Assembly: GCA_018857735.1 (NCBI GenBank)
Contig: JABMCL010002924.1
Coordinates: 186,001 to 250,000, forward strand
Origin: Alviniconcha marisindica
Lineage: Eukaryota; Mollusca; Gastropoda; Provannidae
Direction of reading: 5' to 3'
Length of the DNA stretch: 64,000 nucleotides
The translations under genes and the position numbers were made by a program. The notes below the pieces were generated by a model, which saw only the letters and a list, made by a program, of their open reading frames with translations, was not told where the DNA came from and did not search any database. Of the stretch, positions 9,995 through 24,900 are shown piece after piece (the stretch's first letter is position 1; each line of letters starts with the position of its first letter).

Positions 9995-12900
9995 CTGCAA
10001 CAGCAAGCACACATTCATAGGCACAAAGAGGCAGCAGCCTCAGGTTCCACTGGCTACTTGACCTCCCACTCAGAACAACTTGTGGCTACTGCTATACCAT
10101 CTCTACCTTGACCTCCCACTCAGAACAACTTGTGGCTACTGCTATACCATCTCTACCTTGACCTCCCACTCAGAACAACTTGTGGCTACTGCTGTACCAT
10201 CTCTACCTTGACCTCCCACTCAGAGCAACTTGTGGCTACTGCTGTACCATCTCTACCTTGACCTCCCACTCAGAACAACTTGTGGCTACTGCTGTACCAT
10301 CTCTACCTTGACCTCCCACTCAGAACAACTTGCGGCTACTGCTGTACCATCTCTACCTTGACCTCCCACTCAGAACAACTTGCGGCTACTGCTGTACCAT
10401 CTCTACCTTGACCTCCCACTCAGAACAACTTGCGGCTACTGCTGTACCATCTCTACCTTGACCTCCCACTCAGAACAACTTGCGGCTACTGCTGTACCAT
10501 CTCTACCTTGACCTCCCACTCAGAACAACTTGCGGCTATTGCTGTACCATCTCTACCTTGACCTCCCACTCAGAACAACTTGTGGCTACTGCTGTACCAT
10601 CTCTACCTTGACCTCCCACTCAGAACAACTTGTGGCTACTGCTATACCATCTCTACCTTGACCTCCCACTCGGAGCAACTTGTGGCTACTGCTGTACCAT
10701 CTCTACCTTGACCTCCCACTCGGAGCAACTTGTGGCTACTGCTATACCATCTCTACCTTGAACAACTTGTGGCTACTGCTATACCATCTCTACCTTGACC
10801 TCCCACTCGGAGCAACTTGTGGCTACTGCTATACCATCTCTACCTTGAACAACTTGTGGCTACTGCTATACCATCTCTACCTTGAACAACTTGTGGCTAC
10901 TGCTATGCCATCTCTACCTTGAACAACTTGTGGCTACTGCTATACCATCTCTACCTTGACCTCCCACTCGGAGAAACTTGTGCCAGATTTTGGCTACTGA
11001 ACTACTGGCTGCCACTATAATATCTCTTACTACTACATCAGGCCCACACACCTACTTCACACACATGAATGCTAACACATACACCCGTTGGGACAAACCT
11101 GAGAGCAATGTGATAGTGATCCAGAGCATCCTGAAACTGACTAACATGTGCGAGACAGTCTCCCAGCTGTTCATGAAGCCGAGCATCATTCTGTGTCTGT
11201 AAGGCTTGCCGTAAACTGTAAATGACAGCAATTACAAGTTGTACATGAGAAACTATGGTGCAGCATGCATGCAAAATACCTTTCATATATATAACAACAA
11301 AGGCCAGCTTGGTGTTGATCAACAGATTAAACTGGACATTTTGCTGTCGGCTGCCCTGAGGGTATTCATATAGATTAATCCTAATCAAAGCTCAGTATGC
11401 ACAAAGAATACTGGAAGAGTTGTAAAACACAGTAGTCAAATTTGATTGGTTGTCAGCATGCTACCACGGGATAAATGAAAGGGGTCTATTACACCAAGGC
11501 AGCAGGCAAACATAAGCATGTTAAACACCATTCATTGACAAATTGCTATAACAATTAAAAACAACCTGAAGCTAGTGATGGTGATCTGAAATGTTATCCC
11601 AACATCCCCATACATTTCAGTACATTCATTGTAGAGAGATCTGTCAAGTGTTGCAATCATCTATGAAGCAAGAAGGGCTAAGTGACACACAGGCTTTGCC
11701 CATTCAGCAGCTCACGATCCATAAACTTCCAATCAGCTGGCACACAGAGGCCACTAATTGTTCAGCATGGTCACAGAAAAGCACAGTAAAACCTCAGCCC
11801 AACATTGTGGATTCAGAAAGTAGCCAACGTACAATGTTCAGCTCCTGTGGAAAGCAAGGAAAACACACTCATGAAAAAGAAAGAGAAAAAAGACGGGACA
11901 CAGAGACAAAACACTTCACTGCCTCAACATACATGTCTTGGTCAAGAAAAAGATCAAATGGAAAGGCAGACAAAAGACAGACAAAAGGAAAAGAAACAAA
12001 CCAAAAGAGGACAGACAATTGATCAGTTTAGTTTTTCAAATGTCTATCATCGGGCCTCAGTCAGCACATACCCTCAGAATTAGACTCAGGCCTGGCAAAT
12101 AGTCAGCACATACCTTCAGCATTACACTCAGGCCTGGCAAATAGTCAGCACATACCCTCAGCATTACACTCAGGCCTGACAAATAGTCAGCACATACCCT
12201 CAGCATTACACTCAGGCCTGACAAATAGTCAGCACATACCCTCAGCATTACACTCAGGCCTGGCAAATAGTCAGCACATACCCTCAGCATTACACTCAGG
12301 CCTGGCAAATAGTCAGCACATACCCTCAGCATTACACTCAGGCCTGGCAAATAGTCAGCACATACCCTCAGCATTACACTCAGGCCTGGCAAATAGTCAG
12401 CACATACCCTCAGCATTACACTCAGGCCTGGCAAATAGTCAGCACATACCCTCAGCATTACACTCAGGCCTGGCAAATAGTCAGCACATACCCTCAGCAT
12501 TACACTCAGGCCTGGCAAATAGTCAGCACATACCTTCAGCATTACACTCAGGCCTGGCAAATAGTCAGCACATACCTTCAGCATTACACTCAGGCCTGAC
12601 AAATAGTCAGCACATACCCTCAGCATTACACTCAGGCCTGACAAATAGTCAGCACATACCCTCAGCATTACACTCAGGCCTGACAAATAGTCAGCACATA
12701 CCCTCAGCATTACACTCAGGCCTGGCAAATAGTCAGCACATACCTTCAGCATTACACTCAGGCCTGACAAATAGTCAGCACATACCCTCAGCATTACACT
12801 CAGGCCTGACAAATAGTCAGCACATACCCTCAGCATTACACTCAGGCCTGGCAAATAGTCAGCACATACCCTCAGCAGGCCTGGCAAATAGCGCATACCC

Positions 12901-15900
12901 TCAGCATTACACTCAAACATTGTTGGTTTTTGTCATAATATTAAAGTGTATTTCATTTCTCTGCCATCTCCTTTTGGTGAGGACGTTTCCCTTATTCCTT
13001 CTCACCAGCAATCATTTGCTTTTCTCCAGTCAGATTCAAAGAGCACATTTCCATGAAATCCTATTTCAATCCTGTGCAAACAGCATACTGACTCCCATTT
13101 TGCATGCAAGTCAGAATCATCTTAATTTTGTGGTGTTTTTTATATGAGTCAGTTGTCATGACCCCCCACTGTAATGTCCCCTCCTTCCAAAATAACTTTA
13201 TAAAAATAAAATAAAAAAGCTACTGAATAAGAACAAAAAGATTTGCAGTACACTAACAGAGTTATGCCTCGTTCATGATCATGTTCCTGAGCGTAGATGT
13301 CGGCCATGATGTAAACAGCATCCAGGTAAGTGGGGTCCAGCTTCATCGCCTTCTCCAGGTATGGCTTGGCCTGGCAAATAATCGGCACATATCCACTTAT
13401 GGGTGTCAGTCAGTTAACCAGGTTTTCTTTTTGTTGCACTCAAGGTGTCTTTGTTCTTTGTTTGTGTATTTGTTGCACTCAAGGTGTGCTTGTTCATTAT
13501 TTCTATATCTTTTTTTTCCCCAAGTGCCGTAAGCACATTCTGTGAATGCATAAGTTTGGTGTGTGTTTGCTTCATACTCAACAATATATCACATTACAGG
13601 GGGTGAGAAATGGGGCAGGGTTTGTACAAGTTTTTTTTCTTCTCAAAATTCCCCAACTTTTCTCATTCCTATAATGACCACTTCCCCAGGCCAGTTACTG
13701 CTCAGTTACACACATAACTAATCTGAACACTTTTACATGGCTAGATACCACTTCATCTGCTAACTGCCATAGTGACACTTTGGATGTTCCTGCAAGTATG
13801 AGGTAAAGACATGCCAACCAGACATACTGTTACTTGCTATACATGCAATTTTACTGAATTTGAAACTACTCCTGGACTGGGTTCAGGTCAGTTTTTGTTT
13901 TCTCCTTTGATCATCCATCATTTGTCCTCCCAACTAACAAAATCCTTCTTCTGCAGATTATCTGTTGACCATTATCATGTAACCCAAAGACCTTTCCCCA
14001 AACTTTCCTGGCCTGGATAAATGCATTCCCCTAAATTTAAATAACAATATGAGGAGGGGTTATGAAACAAAAGGTGGATATTTCTATTTAAAGAAGTGAT
14101 CAAAGTCTCGACTTTTAGAAACATCACCAAAAAAGATTAACAATTACTATTTGGCATCAGGATGATGAACAAGAGTATCCATATTTTAGTAACGCCACCC
14201 CCCCCCCCTCCCCCAGTATCATACACACACAATCTATCTCAAACACTCCTGGTCACTGGTTGATGCCACACCTGCTGCTGTCTTACCATGCCACATTTGT
14301 CTTACCCGTTCATGGTCACTGACTGAAGCCACACCTGCTGCTGTCTTACCTGTTCATGGTCACTGGCTGATGCCACACCTGCTGCTGTCTTACCTGTTCA
14401 TGGTCACTGGCTGATGCCACACCTGCTGCTGTCTTACCTGTTCATGGTCACTGACTGAAGCCACACCTGCTGCTGTCTTACCTGTTCATGGTCACTGGCT
14501 GATGCCACACCTGCTGCTGTCTTACCTGTTCATGGTCACTGGCTGATGCCACACCTACTGCTGGCTGATGCCACACATGCTGCTGTCTTACCTGTTCATG
14601 GTCATTGGCTGATGTTACACCTGCTGCTGTCTTACATGTTCATGGTTGCTGGCTGATGCCACACCTGCTGCTGTCTTACCTGTTCATGGTCACTGGCTGA
14701 TGCCACACCTGCTGCTGTCTTACCTGTTCATGGTCACTGGCTGATGCCACACCTGCTGCTGTCTTACCTGTTCATGGTCACTGGCTGATGCCACACCTAC
14801 TGCTGTCTTACACATTCATGGTTGCTGGCTGATGCCACACCTACTGCTGTCTTACCTGTTCATGCTCACTGGCTGATGCCACACCTACTTCTGTCTTACA
14901 TGTTCATGGTTGCTGGCTGATGCCACACCTACTGCTGTCTTACCTGTTCATGGTCACTGGCTGATGCCACACTTGCTGCAGTCTTACCTTTGCCACAGTA
15001 GTGGGACTCTTGGCCAGAACAGAAGCCAGAAGCTGCAACATTAACACCCAAGCTGCAGATGCACACTGGCCAATAAAAACATTCAATATTTGACTATAAA
15101 CAGTTAAATAGTTCAAAAACATACACCTTGCTATCACAATAAAAATAACAAGTCTGTTACATATGCTGCAGTGCCCCTCCCCCCCTCCCCCTGCACTACA
15201 ATATATATGCCAATTATATTATAATCAATAACTTTTTTTAAATCAAAGTGAAAATTCTTAACCTCTGACTGCTTTACAAACACTGGGAGAGTGAGTGGAG
15301 GAATAAACATCACTGAGCTAGAAAGATGGCCGGAGCAAGGCCGCCCACTTGCAGTGCAGCCAGCGCAGCTCGCCGTGAGTGGCCACCACACTGCCATCTT
15401 TTTCTGAAAATGGAGCCCTGCGTATTTGTCTCTACACATCCATGTCTGGTGTCATGTAAACAAACATGCACCAGAGTGTCTGCATGTCACTGACTGGCAT
15501 TGGTGATTGTGCTTCATTCTTAATCACTCTTTTACTGATTCAGTTTGGAAATATTCAAGAGAGAATTACACACACTATCACACACACACACTGGAAAATA
15601 TAACCAATTAAGTGAGCAACTCGGTGATCAGTGTTGCTATCAATGCAATCAATCTTCACCAGTACATACTTCCAAACACACAGACACTTTGCAAACAGCT
15701 GCATCCAGTCAAGTAGTAATTGGATTTTAATGTCCTGTCAACCACACAGGGTCACCTCAGGACAGTCAAACTCAGATCATAAGCAAATACACATTTCTAA
15801 ACTCTTCCCACATATATATCAACCCTCTGTGAAGTCGATCTACAAAACCAATCACTTCACAAACATAAAACATACATTCACAAACATCAGACACAAATTT

Positions 15901-18900
15901 TCAAAGAGTTAGTCCCTTGAATATTACCCCTGTTAAAAGACCACATAAGGCTAGGACATGCTGGTATCGTTGACCATTCCGTCTAATTTATCGATACCAG
16001 GTTAAAGAAAAATATAAAAAAGAAATGGACAGACACAATATTTTTTTATATTTTTTTATATAAATGCATAATGGCAAATACCAGTGCTATATGGCAGCAA
16101 GCTGCACATACCACCGCCAACTATCATCTCCTAGCTGCTCAACAAGAGCCATACAAAAAAGCCTAGCCCTTAATGAAAAATATTTGAGAGTTTTCTGGAA
16201 AAAAAGTCAGGAGAATGGACCATCAGCAGAAAAATAACAAGACAGAAAGAGCAAGAGGACTAGGCAGAAAAAACAAGAGAGGAGATAGGAAAGGGGAACA
16301 AATGACAGCCCTGAGATTCCAGACAGGAGGGAGACATCAGACATCCCTGGCCTCCCTTCAGGGCACATCCAGTCAGGTTATCATGGCAAAGTGAATAGAA
16401 CTATGAACTAATTATTTGAGCTAGGAACTTCTGGGCACATGCAATAAGCAGAAAAGCATACAGAAGTGGAATCAACATAGTAACTCCCTCTCAAACATGG
16501 CTTTAATCGAAACAAAAACAAACAAAAAAGAACAGAAGCAAAATCAACAACATACAGAAACAACAGAAGTCAAGTTAATCTCTCTCTCTCTCTTTCTTTT
16601 TCAGGGGCTGGAGGCCCACGGAAATAAACTGCTCTCTCTCTCTCACTCTCCGTCTCTCTCCCTCTCTCTCTCTAACACCACAGTTTGAAAAGACTAAGCC
16701 TGGTCAGTTTCTTTGCTACAGGTGTATTCATTTTTGGTGTAAGCATGCGTGACAGCCTTGATCAGCGGTAGACACGGTTATTGTTGGGGTTCCTCATCCT
16801 TTCATGTGATGATCTTCATGTGTCTCAAAAAGAACCTGAACCAGACTTAAAAGTTGTTCTTTTAAATCAATGCATTTAATTGCACCATTTCACACAGGTC
16901 ATGAACTTCCACTTCAGCAGTCCAAAGCACCAGTCCGGAGCAAAGTTTGTATGCCCAGGTGGCATAAAGTTGATGGTGACAGAGACATGCTTTCTGGTCA
17001 TCACATCTGGTCATCGCACACCAAGCAAAGTAGCAAAGCATACAGTGATTTTTGTTCTGTCCTGAACAATTATCGCAATGAAGGTCGATGTTCTTCTGTC
17101 CCAGCCTGTCTGTCTCAAAGAGGTGGTGTAGGTACGAAATAACAGCACTTGATCCTTTGCTGGAAGCAGCCCCCTGAGATAGTTCACTTGTTGCGGCAGG
17201 CTTTCACAAACACACTCCAAAAATTCCACACTTCCTCGGTGTAAGGAAGTAAACTGGGTCGGGTTGACAGGGACTGTTCGGAATGTGCACTTGCTGGGTG
17301 AAGTCAAATGAGTAATGTGCGGTGATGTCTCTGCTACATGGCTCATTCTGGCCAATACCCTACATCTTGCAGTCTGCAGTCATGGTTTTGTAGAAAGCCC
17401 TCTCCTCCTCCATATGACTCAGGTGCAGACGTTGAGCCATCAGTAGTTCATCCTTATCCTGGTCACAGAGATTTGCACTCCTGAAGATCTGGTAGTTATT
17501 GTGCTGGCAAATCCAACACAAGTTGGTCATAGTGCAAGCAACCACAACAAAAGGAAGAAGTGCACTCCAGAGCTTCCGGAAGGTTGAAAGAGTGACAGCA
17601 CGGCTTCCTGCAAAAACAAAAGAATAGTGATAAGAGAGAGCAGCTTTAAGCTATTTAAACCAAAAATGTAACGGGGTCATTTACACTGCCGCATGGGTCC
17701 ATGCTCAGCCCTGAGGTGACCAGGTAAAAATGCAGTGTCCTGCATTCAGCCTGGAAATTTTCACTGACCGGTGTTACTGTTCCCAGTACTGTACACTGTA
17801 ACATCAAAAACAAAACAGCAGCAAGAAAAGCAAGATCAACCAAAAACAAGCAACAGCAAGAACTGCAGAATGGGTCTCCATCTTTTTCCCAGAAGGGAAA
17901 TAAATTCCCGCAAAGAAATTAAGCTTGTCACGTACGAAAAACTACATCATGTGATATTTGAATTTTTAAAAAGCATAAAATCTTTACCTGCAGCTTCACA
18001 GCTGGCAATGAAGACTCAGCCAATGCACCTGGCTCTTTAGAGTTGATGATGGCAGCAGCAGGATATCATCCCTCTTGAAGCCAGGTATTCTGCCAGGAAG
18101 GCTCACCGCATGATCTTTAGCGTAGTTCTTGATGAACTGATACATTCGGTTTGTGCCGTCCATGGACAGGGACTTGGTGTTGTTCTTCCCTCCACCAGAC
18201 TTCTTTCATCACTGACAAGGTCCTTCAGTCTTGAAGTGGTTCATGAGATTTCTCAATCTTTTGTTTCTAATCCTGAATGAAAAGCCAAATCAATCTGTAA
18301 TAACTGGCACTCAAAATGGAACACCATACACAATCTTAAACAGCATTTTTTTTAAACCTAGGAAAATTGCAATTAAACTTGTACTTTAATACAGTTTTAA
18401 AATGTTAATAGTGTCATGTTTCCAATGTTGGTCAGTAGCATCAGTAATTATGATACACTACTGATTAACTCAAAGGGAGCTTTCCACATCAAGTGACACA
18501 TCACTCCACCACATGGTTGCCTGCAGAGAACATCAACTGACATGGTGATATTTGAATGCAGTTAGTGTTCTGGGTAAAAATGCTCCATTTACATAACTCC
18601 CAAGGTAATGTTTTAATTTTATTTATGCACTTTGAATGAGTTCAAAATCAAATGGGAATGCACACAGCAGAAGTTAGTAAAAGTTATTTGACATGTCAAT
18701 AATTACCATTAATAATAGTAGTTCCAAACTTCAGTAACTGTAACACCTGCAAATGTGGGCAACATTACATTATTTCATTTATTTGTTCTTAGTATCTTAC
18801 CCTGTGAGAAAACAAAAGGTGTCTCTGCAGACCAGTCCACTGAGCATGGCGTACGACATCTGTGGTTTTTCGCACTTCTTCAGCAGCTTCCTCCATGAGC

Positions 18901-21900
18901 ATTCAGTTGTACTTGTTGGTCCAGGTCACATGTTTGCACTGAACACTCCCATTATGAGGAAGTCAAGTTCATCTAATGGAATGGAAAAAAAATGGCACAA
19001 AACAATCAGAACAGAAAAACAACTGTAAAATTACTATTTATCATAAAAACACATTCATGGTAATGGGATAATCTACTCACCGTGTTAGCATTTTTTCCCA
19101 CACAGTAATAATTATGATAGGCCTGCCACATTACATTTACAAGAAGAAACAAAATAAAAAATGTATTGAAAAAAAAAGGTTTTCTCATTACCTTAAGCAA
19201 CCACTGCACTTTTACTTCCTCATAACTTTATTAGCCATCCGAACATTTGCCAGTCTTACCTTTTGTCATGTCTCCTATGCTGAGCTGCAACGTCAGCACT
19301 TCTTCGTCTGTGGACTGGCTGATGCACCCCCTCCTCTGATCAGGTTCCAGGCCTGCCTCTGCTATGGTTTTAATTTGCTTGCATCTGCACCTGAACACTG
19401 CAGCTTGAGCAAGAGTAGGACGGTTGACAGCTTCATTGTTGGTGAAACAAGTTCCGCCAATTGCGTCTTCTATGTGGATGAGTGGAGCATCATGATCCTC
19501 TTCATCGCAGTCGCTGTTTACTACACTGTCACTGTCCATCTGCTCTAGTGTTTCTTCCTCTTCTGACAACTCATCACCTGAATCATCGCAGGGCTCACCC
19601 ATGAAATAATCATGAATGAGTTCACTGAGTTCACCTTGTTCCTGTAGAATATTGGCCGTTTTAGACTGATAAAAAAAATATTGACGAGTCGCTTTTGCTT
19701 TGCTTCCTCCATGTTTGAAGTTGATACAAAGCCGGCAGAAGTTGCTTGAAGTTACTGCCCTTGGCTTGCGATTGACCAATCAGCAACCGGTATTGAAGGG
19801 AATTTTAAAGAACTCACTCTGATTGGTTAAACTCATAGTGTCTGTTTACCTTATTTGGAGGCACTTTACTATCAGGGTTAATTAAATGCACACCGGTCAA
19901 TGGCAAAAGTGGGAAACTGGACATTTCTAAAGACAGCTCACATGCCTAGGTCTCTGTTGCAGCAGAGTGTGTACAAACAGTGCAAACAGAGTGAACTGAT
20001 GTGTATCAATGCTACTCTTTTCACATATTCCACACATAAAACAAACAGTTTAGCAACTTTATACAATGAATTGAGCTTTAGTAAGCCAGCAGACTAGAAA
20101 AATGATCATAGAAGTTCAGAATCAAAAATTATCATAGAAGTTCAAAATCCGAAACTCAAAACTGGTTAAAAAAATTGTCATCAGCTGTGCTGAAGCATGT
20201 AGCAATGCTCACAGCCGTAGGACTTTGTCGATATTTTTCCTAAAATCAATATTTTTTCATTAGACATATATTTTTCATTGGACATATATATATGAATGGG
20301 CTTTGCAAACCAAATCACTCCTTGCACCCACATCAAAGCACATGGTCAACTGAGGCATGTATAAACTATAATGCCAATGCACATGGTCTAATTTGACAAA
20401 AAAAAGTTCTGTGTCATGTTTCACTTGTGAATAATTCAGAAATTAAAAACTGATATGTCACATCTAAAACCTGAAACCTAATCTTGCAAATAACTTTGAA
20501 TCATAAATATTCATATCCAGTTTAATATCCAAGTTTTGGTTTGATGCAGACAAACACCAAACAATAGTGTATGTGATGAATTAGAATTAAAAAAAGTAGA
20601 ACTTAGTGTATTCATGTGATGTACTTTAATGATGGTACTGCTATTGAAACTGGATGAATATTTTCAAATTTTGGCTTTTGTAAAGCCAAATCATCCGTCC
20701 AACATGAAAAGGCATCAATATTACATGTTTGCAGTCAACTTCATTCATGGTCCAAAGGTACTTTCAATACAGTGATACGTACATTCCTGGCATGTATGAG
20801 GAAAATGTCATAAAGAAAAGCCACCATTTTTTTTGGGGGGGGGGTCAATTTGCAGCATCTACTCAATATATAAACACTTAATAACTTAACACTGTTATTT
20901 AATGTTTTTTTAATGTCTCTTGCATCAATATACAACACGAGTAAAAGGCAGACATTACAATGAAAGACTGATTCAAAATACTTGTTTGATGTGGGCCACA
21001 CTCATTGGTAGAATGACCCATATACAAAAATCAAACATTGCATATAATTATGGGTCATTCTCCTGAAAACTTGTCAGAACTGTGACATAGGGGGTAAAAA
21101 TTCAAAGTGTGAATTTTGTAATGTTATTATTTGGAAACGAAAGCCTGACATCTCTTGTGTACAGAAATATAAGACATAAATTGACAGGGTGACAGGAACT
21201 TGGTTAATAGTGCACTATGTTACATCATAGGTCAGTGTCTCGCGTGTTACAGAAGCCACCAGAAATGTATGAACAGAGTCGGTTCAGTGGCCAGTTTGAC
21301 TCTTGCCTTTTTTATGATGCAATATTTCCTAAAAAGGTCAGCTCATGTGGACTTGTACGTTAAGGTAGGTCAAAAGTCAATGGAACTAACAGAAATAGTT
21401 CTTTTGTGTGCTCACAGGTTACACCATTTTAAGACACCAAGTCAACCACCCCTGAAGAAATTACTGTATTTTGCATCTATTCTCATGTCATCAAACAAGC
21501 ATTAAAAAAAAAAGGTGAAATGTGGTTATCTACCAAGCAGATGAAAAAATGAAGTTCTTTAATTGCTGTTGGAAAAAGTCTCATCGTGATACATGCTCAG
21601 AAGACGCCATCAGTAACGTATGAAATATTGATTATCTTTGTTTGGAGCTGTTAGTAGGAAGCAACAAACAATAAATATCATTTGTATGTAAGAGCTAGCC
21701 ACCTTATTTCTCATAAAATCTGTTTTTATTCAATCATGAACGATTTCAAGGAAATACTTGCGATCAGCTAACCTTCCCTTAGCCACGTCACAAATGACGG
21801 CCATGAAAATGTCGTGATTTTTACCAAAAAAGACTCACAGCACAAGAAATAATGCTGCATTCACTAGTGTTGAAAATGCCAAGCTATCTACAGATAACCA

Positions 21901-24900
21901 TGCTCAGTTAATATTCAGACCCCAACAATTTTGTTTGCGCTTAGTGGAAGCAAATAAGACTGAACCAATAGCAGTAAACTTTTGGCAAAATAAATGCGGA
22001 ATCAGGGTAGAAAAAGAGCACTGGACATTAGCAAGCAAATGTACATCTGAAACCAGATGGCGTCTACTTCAGTGGAAGACACTCCATAATATATATCCCA
22101 CTAGTATTTTACTAAATAAAATGGGTATATCTAATAACAAGAACTATGCCTTTGGCTGCAATCAGATTATACTGAACATTTTTTCTTTAGAAAAAGATAT
22201 CAACTATTTGGGAATATGTGGAGGAAAACGTTTATAATAATAATACATAAATTTTCTATTGGGCGATTCAGGCGGGGTTGTTAACTCCCTTGACTTTTGC
22301 CCGGCATCGCTTAAGTCCCTTAGTTGCTTTTACTTCTGGTGCGTACTTTCTTCACAATGGAAGGCGGTGACAGTGAATTTGTGAACTTTACACTGCCAAC
22401 TTTAAAGGCATTTTTGGAGGCCCGTTTGTGTCTGGCAATAAGCAATAACTTGTTGCTCATGCTATAGGATGCCCCAAAATGCATTTTTTCTATGAACTCG
22501 CAATCTTCTGGTCTGCCAAAAAACGATGCAAAGACACTTTTTTCAACCCTCCATCCCCTTTCCACTGTAATTTTTGCAACTGCAACAGTATTGGCATTTG
22601 TACTGCTTCGCGATTCTAGGTTCAACTTCCACTGTTATACACAGCGTGAAGCAACGCCTACTCAGAAAACAGCCCAGAAGTGCGCTGCAACCTCTTGCAA
22701 CTTCTTGCGTGAAAGATTACAAAGCGCATTCACTCTAGCAAACCAGCTTCGCTGAATTGCCCAATAGCACTATTCCCCACTGAGCAAGCTCAACGTGCTT
22801 GTTCACATACATGTACATAATATATACCATTTACATTTACTAACTTATCATAAGTTTGAGATTAAACTGAAGTTAACCGTGAACGATGTGTTATTCAGTT
22901 ATAAAGGACACAATCAACCCTTTACAATATGATCTGATTTATTTAATCATCTAATATTAGTTGCAAAAATGTGTATTGGCATTTTTAAATATAGTACACC
23001 ATTAGAAATTAAATTTCTTTTTCATAATAATAATAATAATAATAGATAACTTTTGTATAGCACTATTCTCTGGTGTACCCAAACTCACTGCGCTTTACAA
23101 CATTCTCCAACATTTTCTAAGTGTCACAAACATAATACATATAATTATGACAACTAACAATGTATAATATACAAGTACAGTGTCTGGCCATATGAGAAAC
23201 AGCAATATGTAAAGAAAAGGAATCATTATATTACTACCTACCCATAATTCCATCTCTCCCAGTCACCACCCCCGCCCCCAACTGACACACACGCACACAC
23301 ACACACGAATATGAAACAGCTAGTGGTTGTACAAATCAATCAGAAGGCTTGGCGGAAAAAAATAGTTTTTAGGTTAACTTTGAAAGTTGGGAGGGAGGGA
23401 GAAGCTCTCAGGTCGGCCGGCAGCAAGTTCCAGACAGTCGGAGCAATGTAACCAAAAGAATGTTCACCGAAGGTTTTCAGGTTTGTTTTTGGAATTTTGA
23501 GCAGTCTTTCTGTCAAAGAACGAAGGGAGCATGATGGTTGATATGTGCAAACAGAAGGAGACAGGTATGGCGGAAGAGTGCCTTCAAAGTGACAGAAAGT
23601 CAGTGTTGCAAGCTTATACTGAATGCGGTATTTTACTGGGAGACAGTGGAGTTCTTTCAAAAGCGGTGTGACATGATCACACTTCAATTTTTTCAAGATG
23701 AGCCATGCAGCGTTGTTCTGGATCTTTTGTATGCGCGCGATTTGTTCATTGGCTACTCCTGCGAACGTAGCATTGCAGTAGTCCAATCTTGACGTGATCA
23801 TAGATGCAACGAGCTTTTCTATGGAACTGTTAGAGAGGAACAGACAGATAGAGGCGATTCTCCTGAGTGCGAGAAACGTAGTGCGGCAGAGGCTACTGAT
23901 GTGTTGTTTCATTGACAGTGTCTGGTCAAGATGCACTCCAAGGTATGTAACGGTGGTCTGGAAAGGAATGCAACTTCCATCTATATTTGCAGACTCGCAG
24001 CCGACCGAACTGATACGCACTGACGAACCTACAAGCATCATCTCAGTTTTTTCTATGTTAAGCTTCAGTTTGTTGCTTTGCATCCATGACAAAGTATCGC
24101 TTATACAGGGTTGAATGTTGGACTGAGCAAAAGTGAAATCGCTACGTGGTGCACTGTCAGAGATTTCTGTGTCATCAGCATACTCATGATAGTCACAGCT
24201 GTGACATGCTATGACATCAGACAGGAGTTGTGAATACAGGGTGAATAGTACAGGTCCGAGGACCGATCCCTGAGGAACACCAAAGACAAGGGGTATTAGT
24301 GTGGACATCAAACCATCAACCACAACAAACTGCGTCCTATCACTTAGGTATGACTCGAACCAAGACAGCGCTAATCCTGAGATTCCAAAAGTGCTCTCAA
24401 GTCATCTTAATAGGATGGCACGGTCATGGGTGTCAAAAGCAGCAGTCAGATCCAACAGTGCAAGTACTGACACAAGTTTCTGATCAGACTTTGTAAGGAA
24501 GCCTTCTAGTACACTCAAAACAGCAGTTTCGGTACTGTGACATTTTCGGTACACAGACTGTCGAATTTCGAGTAAGCTGTTTGCGCACAGACGAGACTGC
24601 AGTTGAAGAAGAACTACCCTCTCTAGTACAGAGGCTGAGCATTGGTGGCTGACGCAGTGGGTGACCAGAGGGGTGTGGCGGTCCATGACTGCATGGAGAC
24701 CAGCACTGTAGCTATCCGCAAGGTCTCTGTCGGGACACTGACTGTAGCGATCTGCGAAACGCTTGACGTCTGCCTGGAAATCAGGAAGAGACACAGCCTT
24801 GGTGTTTCGAGATGTGACAGTACGCTTTGATTTGCTCGGTGCTGTGATCGTCATCTGACATAGGAGGCTCCTGTGGTCGGAGAGGCCAGGCATGTTGTCC

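Noticed and set aside
9549..10010. 153-codon minus-strand frame
   Set aside because: It overlaps ANAPC7 exon 16 in another frame and runs through a dispersed repeat; exon 16 has the family match.
12057..12920. 287-codon open frame with 14-residue repeats
   Set aside because: It is the 42-bp minisatellite read in one frame; the period is a multiple of three, so it cannot meet a stop. It overlaps intron 14 on the gene strand.
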